64,000 nucleotides of DNA. Origin: Paenalcaligenes hominis_A (lineage in GTDB: Bacteria > Pseudomonadota > Gammaproteobacteria > Burkholderiales > Burkholderiaceae_B). Both the position numbers and the translations under genes were made by a program. This document shows, one piece after another, positions 59,612 through 64,000 of this stretch. Positions within the stretch are counted from its first letter, which is position 1; the number at the start of each line of letters is the position of its first letter. The notes beneath the pieces were generated by a model. That model did no database searches and was not told the origin of the DNA. It was given only the letters and a program-made list of their open reading frames with translations. Location: NCBI RefSeq assembly GCF_041359055.1, contig NZ_JBGJKZ010000005.1:62001-126000 (forward strand), read 5' to 3'.

Positions 59612-60682
59612 ATGCAAAATTATGTGTTAAACACTTGGTATCCATTAACGTGGTCTAGAGGGGTAAGTCGTGAGCTGACTTCGCATCGAATTTTGGATCA
59701 GGATGTGGTGTTGTTTCGCAGTACCGAAGGTGGGGTAGTCGCTATGGAAGATGCGTGCCCTCATCGTTTGCTACCGCTATCAAAAGGCAAGCTAAAAGGG
59801 GATGCCATTGAGTGTGGTTATCACGGCATGACCTTTGATTGCTCCGGTGCCTGTGTCCGTATCCCTGGACAAGACATGATTCCAGCCTCAGCCAAGGTGC
59901 GCACGTACCCCACTCATGAAAACATGGGCATGGTGTGGATATGGATGGGTGACCCAAGCTTGGCTGACCCCTCCACTGTTTTTGACTTAGAGCAATACCA
60001 TGATCCCAACTGGAGCACCGTGGAAGGGGATGCGTTGCATTTCCGCGCCAATTACTTGAATTTGGCGGATAACTTATGCGATCCGGCGCATGTAAGCTTT
60101 GTGCACCAAACCACCTTAGGCAATGCGGCCAGCGAAGACGTGCCCGTCCAATATGCCGAAGAGGAAGGCAAACTTGTGACGTGGCGTTGGATTATTGATG
60201 CACCAGCCATTCCTTTATTTCAAAAGTTTGGAAACTTTAAAGGTAATGTGGACCGCTGGCATTATTACCATTATTACGCCCCTAGCATTGCGGTAATTGA
60301 TTTTGGCTCTGCCGAGACAGGAACCGGAGCCCCAGAAGGGCGTCGTGACGATTGCATTCAAATTTTTGCCTGTCACTTTATTACTCCAGTAGATAAAGAA
60401 AACTCCATTGATCATTGGCTGCATATCAAAAATTTCCATGCCGATGATGCAACCAATCAAGGTCTTTCTGATGCTTTCCGCGAAGCGTTTGATGAAGACA
60501 AAGAAATTCTAGAGGCCATTGAGGATAATGAGCGTCGTCTCGTAGGGCGTAAGACCATCAAAATAGCCATTGATGCAGCGCCGCGACGTATGCGTCGTTT
60601 GGTTGATCAAATGAGTCAAGAGTCTGATGCCAAACCCACCTCTGAAAAAGAAGTTGCAGCCTTGTTAGACCGGGTGCAGTAG
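59612..60682 (+). CDS. Rieske non-haem iron oxygenase (VanA-like) of a three-component system
   Basis: A 356-residue oxygenase alpha subunit. Rieske ligands are C49/H51 (CPHRLLPLSKG) and C68/H71 (ECGYHGMTF). The iron site is DNLCDPAHVSFVH, with ligands H160 and H165 and bridging D157. The acidic segment DAFREAFDEDKEILEAIEDN near residue 290 is typical of the vanillate demethylase branch. It is clearly a paralogue of the oxygenase at 49397 with the same layout, plus a longer C-terminal tail. Ferredoxin reductase and ferredoxin genes follow at once, so this is a three-component rather than a VanAB two-component enzyme. Probable demethylase; substrate unknown. Confidence 0.93.
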   Translation: MQNYVLNTWYPLTWSRGVSRELTSHRILDQDVVLFRSTEGGVVAMEDACPHRLLPLSKGKLKGDAIECGYHGMTFDCSGACVRIPGQDMIPASAKVRTYPTHENMGMVWIWMGDPSLADPSTVFDLEQYHDPNWSTVEGDALHFRANYLNLADNLCDPAHVSFVHQTTLGNAASEDVPVQYAEEEGKLVTWRWIIDAPAIPLFQKFGNFKGNVDRWHYYHYYAPSIAVIDFGSAETGTGAPEGRRDDCIQIFACHFITPVDKENSIDHWLHIKNFHADDATNQGLSDAFREAFDEDKEILEAIEDNERRLVGRKTIKIAIDAAPRRMRRLVDQMSQESDAKPTSEKEVAALLDRVQ

Positions 60683-60711
60683 CTAAACAATTTAAAGCAG
60701 GAGCAGACGTA

Positions 60712-61935
60712 ATGATTACGAATGAGAAAATAGTCATTGTCGGCGCAGGCCACGCAGGTGGTACGGTGGCTGCCTTACTTAGACAGCATGGCGTAACAAG
60801 TGCAATCACTTTGATAGGCGATGAGCCATTTTTACCTTATCAGCGCCCGCCTTTATCCAAAGGCTGGTTGCAAGGCCATATGTCAGAGAACGATCTGCTT
60901 CTGAAGCCTGCTGCGTTTTACGAGCAAAAAGACATTCAGTGTGTGACTGGGGTAAAGGTCATTGGGGTAAATCACCAAAAACAAGAGCTGCATTTAAATA
61001 ATGGTGAAACCGTATCGTATGGTCATTTGATACTGGCATGTGGTGCTCAAGCCCGTAAGCTAGATGTCGAAGGCAGCCAACTGAAAGGGGTTTACTCATT
61101 ACGCACAATGAGGGATGCAGAAAAAATACGCACCGCGTTGAAAAAAAGTCAGCATCTAGTCATTATCGGTGGCGGCTTTATTGGCTTAGAGCTGGCGGCT
61201 TTTGCCCGTGGTTTAGGTATTAAAGTGACCTTGCTAGAGCGGGAAGATCGCTTATTAAAACGGTTGGCCTCTAGCGAGCTGTCGGAACATTTGGCCCAGC
61301 TACACCAAGCAAACGGCGTGGACATACGTTATAACGTGCAGGTGCAGGAACTTGTAGGGCAAACGGATGTTCAAGGGGTAGAGCTCCACCAAGCAGGGGT
61401 GATTGCGTGTGACACTGTTTTGGTAGGAATAGGCTCTAGCGTTGATTTAAGTTTAGCTTTACAAGCAAACTTACAGTGCGAGCAAGGGGTAATTGTCGAT
61501 GCCACTGCACAAACAAGCCAAGAGCACATTTCTGCCATTGGCGACATGACACAACGCCCTGTATTGGGGCTGACAACGACTTTGCGTTTGGAAAGTGTGC
61601 CCAGTGCCTTAGAGCAGGCTAAACAAGTGGCTTTGCGTTTGGCAGGTAAAGCAGCGCCAGCACCTGAAGTGCCTTGGTTTTGGTCCGATCAATATGACAG
61701 CAAAATACAAGTGGCGGGTTTAATACAAAACTCGGAAAAAGCAGTCGTATGCCAAGACCCTGACAGCGGCGGGTTTTCTGTTCTCCATTTTGCTAAATCT
61801 TGCTTAGTCGCGGTGGAATGTGTTCAAGCCCCCCGTAACTTCATGATGGCGCGCAAAGCCATTGCCCAAGCCAAACCCATTGATTTAAACCTATTTAACT
61901 ATGCTGAAACCCCTTTAGCTAGCGTATTGCAATAG
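60712..61935 (+). CDS. FAD-dependent ferredoxin reductase (oxygenase-coupled)
   Basis: A 407-residue NAD(P)H:ferredoxin reductase of the putidaredoxin reductase/BphA4 type. The FAD-binding motif VIVGAGHAGGTVAALLR is at about 8-24. PFLPYQRPPLSKGWL is the typical early segment, LVIIGGGFIGLELAAFARGL the NAD-binding fold, and AIGDMTQRP the second FAD motif. It should pass electrons from NADH to the ferredoxin at 61975 and on to the Rieske oxygenase. It starts 29 bases after the oxygenase stop, with a GGAG-type ribosome binding site. Confidence 0.93.
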   Translation: MITNEKIVIVGAGHAGGTVAALLRQHGVTSAITLIGDEPFLPYQRPPLSKGWLQGHMSENDLLLKPAAFYEQKDIQCVTGVKVIGVNHQKQELHLNNGETVSYGHLILACGAQARKLDVEGSQLKGVYSLRTMRDAEKIRTALKKSQHLVIIGGGFIGLELAAFARGLGIKVTLLEREDRLLKRLASSELSEHLAQLHQANGVDIRYNVQVQELVGQTDVQGVELHQAGVIACDTVLVGIGSSVDLSLALQANLQCEQGVIVDATAQTSQEHISAIGDMTQRPVLGLTTTLRLESVPSALEQAKQVALRLAGKAAPAPEVPWFWSDQYDSKIQVAGLIQNSEKAVVCQDPDSGGFSVLHFAKSCLVAVECVQAPRNFMMARKAIAQAKPIDLNLFNYAETPLASVLQ

Positions 61936-61974
61936 TTTAAGCCCTGTTTGAACTGACTTAGCGAGAAAATAGTG

Positions 61975-62295
61975 ATGATTACAGTGACATATATCGAGTT
62001 TGATGGTACTGCCCACCAGGTACAAACGGAACCAGGCACTACCTTAATGAAAGCCGCTGTTTACAATGGTGTACCAGGGATAGATGCGGAGTGTGGTGGG
62101 GCGTGTGCCTGTGCTACATGTCATGTGTATATTGATGCTAATTGGCAGTCTCATTTACCCGACTCTATGCGGGAAGAACAAGATATGCTCGATTTTGCAC
62201 AAAGCCCCCAAGACAACTCTAGACTTTCGTGTCAGGTGATACTGACCGAGGCCATGGATGGCTTAACCGTCCGACTCCCAGAGTGCCAAAGTTAA
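61975..62295 (+). CDS. [2Fe-2S] ferredoxin (adrenodoxin/putidaredoxin type)
   Basis: A 106-residue electron carrier. The cluster ligands follow C-x5-C-x2-C...C: CGGACACATC at 40-49 (C40, C46, C49) and a fourth Cys at 86 in RLSCQVI. A GTG immediately before the ATG could add one residue. It sits 39 bases after the reductase gene. Adrenodoxin-type ferredoxins serve P450s and, less often, Rieske oxygenases; no P450 is in the window, so the Rieske enzyme is the likely acceptor. Confidence 0.94.
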   Translation: MITVTYIEFDGTAHQVQTEPGTTLMKAAVYNGVPGIDAECGGACACATCHVYIDANWQSHLPDSMREEQDMLDFAQSPQDNSRLSCQVILTEAMDGLTVRLPECQS

Positions 62296-62379
62296 GTGCT
62301 TGAACCCCTCGCTATAAAGGGCACTTGGTTAGGGAGTGAGATGAATACTTAAAAATAAAGTACACAAGGAGACAAAACT

Positions 62380-63099
62380 ATGCACGCAATTACTATTTTG
62401 CCGTTTATCGAGGAACAAGCGGCAGCACAACGCCAAGGCTCTCTGAGGCATCGTGACTTTGATCCACGGAAAACTGCCCATCTCATTATTGATATGCAAA
62501 ATGGCTTTCTAAAAGAGGGCGGGGCGGTGGAGGTGCCTATGGCACGAGAAATTGTTAATAATGTGAATCAAATTAGTCAGTCCGTGCGTCAAGCAGGCGG
62601 GGTTAATGTGTTTTTACGCTTTGTATATAACCCCAACGAGGCTCGCCCTTGGACAAGCTGGTATGATTCATTATGCAATCCCATTTATTCAGCCGAGCGA
62701 CGTTTGGCCTTTCTAAGTGACTCGGCAGACAGTCAGCTTTGGCCCGAGTTAGATCACCAACCACAAGACTGGGTGCTGGAAAAAACGCGATTTAGTGCGT
62801 TTGTACCTGGAACCTGTGATTTAGACCAGCGTTTGCAAGCAGCAGGAATAGAAACCGTTATTGTTAGTGGTACGTTAACGAACTGTTGCTCAGAGGCTAG
62901 CGCCAGAGACGCCCACCAGCTTGGCTATCACGTTGTTTTTATGACGGATTCTAATGCCGCATTGTCAGATGAAGAACACAATGCAACGCTGAACAACTTG
63001 TACGTTAATTTTGCAGATTTGGCTGGGACTGAACAAATAGTCGATTACTTACAGCAAAATACAATGCCAACGGCTAAGCCATCGTTGAGTATTATTTAA
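62380..63099 (+). CDS. Isochorismatase-family cysteine hydrolase (RutB/carbamoylsarcosinase-like)
   Basis: A 239-residue amidohydrolase. The catalytic triad is visible: D38 in LIIDMQNGF, K135 in EKTRFSAF and C170 in TLTNCCSEASARDA. The arrangement TNxC is typical of amide- and ureide-cleaving members (RutB, N-carbamoylsarcosine amidase, biuret hydrolase) rather than true isochorismatases. AAGGAG precedes the ATG by 6 bases. As the fourth gene after the Rieske oxygenase, it points to a nitrogen-containing (amide or ureide) intermediate in the pathway (inference). Confidence 0.9.
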   Translation: MHAITILPFIEEQAAAQRQGSLRHRDFDPRKTAHLIIDMQNGFLKEGGAVEVPMAREIVNNVNQISQSVRQAGGVNVFLRFVYNPNEARPWTSWYDSLCNPIYSAERRLAFLSDSADSQLWPELDHQPQDWVLEKTRFSAFVPGTCDLDQRLQAAGIETVIVSGTLTNCCSEASARDAHQLGYHVVFMTDSNAALSDEEHNATLNNLYVNFADLAGTEQIVDYLQQNTMPTAKPSLSII

Positions 63100-63198
63100 T
63101 AAAAAATAGGTTTAGTATTTAATTCGATTGAGTTCAATCTTAGCTCTATGGCCTTGCAGCTAAAATGACTCACCAGGCGCTTCTTTCCATAGGCAGAT

Positions 63199-63224
63199 CA
63201 AGGACGAGACAAAGCTCGTCCTTT
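63199..63224 (+). terminator. Probable terminator of the Rieske/hydrolase operon
   Basis: AAAGGACGAG (63199-63208) and CTCGTCCTTT (63215-63224) form a perfect 10-bp stem with a 6-base loop, about 100 bases after the hydrolase stop. The T tract is short, so efficiency is uncertain. Confidence 0.65.
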
Positions 63225-63327
63225 AAAATGGGAAGAATATCAAAGTATGTATAGACTAAAGCCGTAGACTTTAGGTGGACATATGACTTATTTATACTAC
63301 TGAAAGCCTACAATTTTGATTTATGAA

Positions 63328-63358
63328 CGACAGTGATAACATCACACTGTCGCTTTTT
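63328..63358 (+). terminator. Terminator-like hairpin in front of the class III alcohol dehydrogenase gene
   Basis: CGACAGTG (63328-63335) and CACTGTCG (63345-63352) form an 8-bp stem whose 9-base apical part can pair further (TGAT/ATCA). CTTTTT follows. It ends about 24 bases before the ATG at 63382, inside the probable leader, so it may attenuate transcription of the dehydrogenase gene or be a strong stop for upstream read-through. Confidence 0.6.
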
Positions 63359-63381
63359 ACGTTTTCCACATGGGGGGATAT

Positions 63382-64000
63382 ATGATTAAAACCAAAGCAG
63401 CGGTTGCCTGGAAAGCGGGCGCGCCCTTAACAATTGAAGACGTCATGCTTGATGCGCCCAAGTTTGGCGAGGTGGTAGTCGAGGTAAAAGCAACCGGTCT
63501 TTGCCATACCGACCTGTATACCTTGTCAGGTGCTGATCCCGAAGGTTTGTTTCCTGCCATTCTTGGTCACGAAGGGGCGGGGGTAGTGGTCGAAGTCGGG
63601 CCAGGCGTTACCAATTTAAAACCGGGTGATCATGTGATCCCTCTTTACACGCCCGAATGTCGTCAATGTAAATCATGTCTATCCCAAAAAACCAACTTGT
63701 GTACGGCCATTCGTGCCACACAAGGTAAAGGGGTAATGCCAGACGGTACTTCACGCTTTAGTATTGACGGTCAGCCCATTCATCACTATATGGGTACCTC
63801 TACATTTGCTAACCACATTGTGGTGCCTGAAATTGCGTTAGCAAAAATTCGTGATGACGCTCCGTTTGACAAGGTGTGCTATATCGGTTGTGGCGTTACT
63901 ACTGGCCTAGGCGCAGTTTTGTTTACTGCTAACGTCGAAGCCGGAGCCAACGTAGTGGTGTTTGGTTTAGGTGGTATTGGCTTAAACGTCATTCAAGGTG
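63382..64000 (+). CDS. frmA: Class III alcohol dehydrogenase / S-(hydroxymethyl)glutathione dehydrogenase, 3' end cut off by window
   Basis: The first 206 codons of a zinc-dependent medium-chain dehydrogenase; the frame is open at the window end. It starts MIKTKAAVAWKAGAPLTIED. Catalytic zinc ligands are C in TGLCHTDLYT and H in GHEGAGVVVEVG. The structural zinc cysteines are in CRQCKSCLSQKTNLC, and the NAD-binding GLGGIG appears just before the edge. The pattern (ATQGKGVMPDGTSRF, HHYMGTSTFANHIVVPE) is that of class III enzymes, which oxidise the glutathione adduct of formaldehyde. GGGGGATAT precedes the ATG. Placed next to a probable demethylase cluster, it could clear the formaldehyde released, although hairpins separate the transcripts. 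Confidence 0.92.
   Translation, partial: MIKTKAAVAWKAGAPLTIEDVMLDAPKFGEVVVEVKATGLCHTDLYTLSGADPEGLFPAILGHEGAGVVVEVGPGVTNLKPGDHVIPLYTPECRQCKSCLSQKTNLCTAIRATQGKGVMPDGTSRFSIDGQPIHHYMGTSTFANHIVVPEIALAKIRDDAPFDKVCYIGCGVTTGLGAVLFTANVEAGANVVVFGLGGIGLNVIQG

Noticed and set aside
59612..62295. Classification of the Rieske set as VanAB vanillate demethylase
   Set aside because: VanB is a single protein with fused FMN/NAD and ferredoxin domains; here reductase and ferredoxin are separate and of the putidaredoxin type, so the substrate should not be assumed to be vanillate.
62380..63099. Naming the cysteine hydrolase as isochorismatase or nicotinamidase
   Set aside because: The triad is intact but no siderophore or NAD-salvage genes are nearby, and the TNxC arrangement fits amide/ureide hydrolases better; only the superfamily is secure.
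1..64000. CRISPR arrays, tRNA or rRNA genes, prophage or complete IS elements
   Set aside because: Reading both strands I found no regularly spaced repeats, no cloverleaf or rRNA segments, no transposase or phage structural genes; the only IS-like signal is the 45-bp inverted repeat after ssb.

Overview
The window looks like a chromosomal segment of a betaproteobacterium of the order Burkholderiales, most likely family Alcaligenaceae (a relative of Bordetella, Alcaligenes or Paenalcaligenes). This rests on three things: the housekeeping order hemB-yihA / cytochrome c4-resB-ccsA / lysA-lptM-mrcA / aroK-aroB-dgt / uvrA-MFS-ssb, the System II cytochrome c maturation pair, and a Bug-type solute receptor. 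Base composition looks moderate rather than GC-rich. I see no rRNA, tRNA, CRISPR array, prophage or intact insertion sequence. The genus is inference, not a database result.

Layout. 1-4.3 kb: the end of a catabolic operon (acyl-CoA ligase cut by the window edge, thiolase-like protein, DUF35 zinc-ribbon partner, Bug receptor) facing a GntR/FCD regulator. 4.3-24.8 kb: conserved core, covering heme and cytochrome maturation, a c-di-GMP protein, lysine biosynthesis with a tiny lptM gene, PBP1A, shikimate genes, dGTPase, UvrA, an MFS pump and SSB. 24.8-34.6 kb: a 45-bp perfect inverted repeat, a 24-residue membrane peptide, a TRAP-transporter operon with two SDR enzymes, rhlE, and a second TRAP operon. 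34.6-42 kb: a YtcA/HlyD/FUSC efflux operon converging on its probable outer-membrane lipoprotein, an AraC regulator, and an LLM flavin monooxygenase with flavin reductase. 42-45.5 kb: a four-gene MCE (Mla/Pqi-like) lipid transport operon. 45.5-57.3 kb: an aromatic aminotransferase with a possible Phe-rich leader ORF, a DUF1932 dehydrogenase, LysR plus an orphan Rieske oxygenase, a second aminotransferase, ubiA, a Na+/H+ antiporter-like protein, FmdB, aspS and an EEP-family nuclease/phosphatase.

57.3-64 kb is the most interesting part. It holds a TetR regulator, an ACS-type MFS importer, and a divergent set of Rieske oxygenase, FAD ferredoxin reductase, [2Fe-2S] ferredoxin and cysteine hydrolase. 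Next comes the start of a class III (glutathione-dependent formaldehyde) alcohol dehydrogenase. Two near-identical palindromes flank the divergent intergenic region and look like the TetR operators. The set reads as uptake, oxidative (perhaps O- or N-) demethylation, amide hydrolysis and formaldehyde disposal for an unidentified methylated substrate. The individual protein families are well known; the combination and its substrate are what I cannot name.

Several genes are annotated from a start downstream of the longest possible reading frame, because a ribosome binding site or signal peptide supports the later start. Each such case is explained in its entry.
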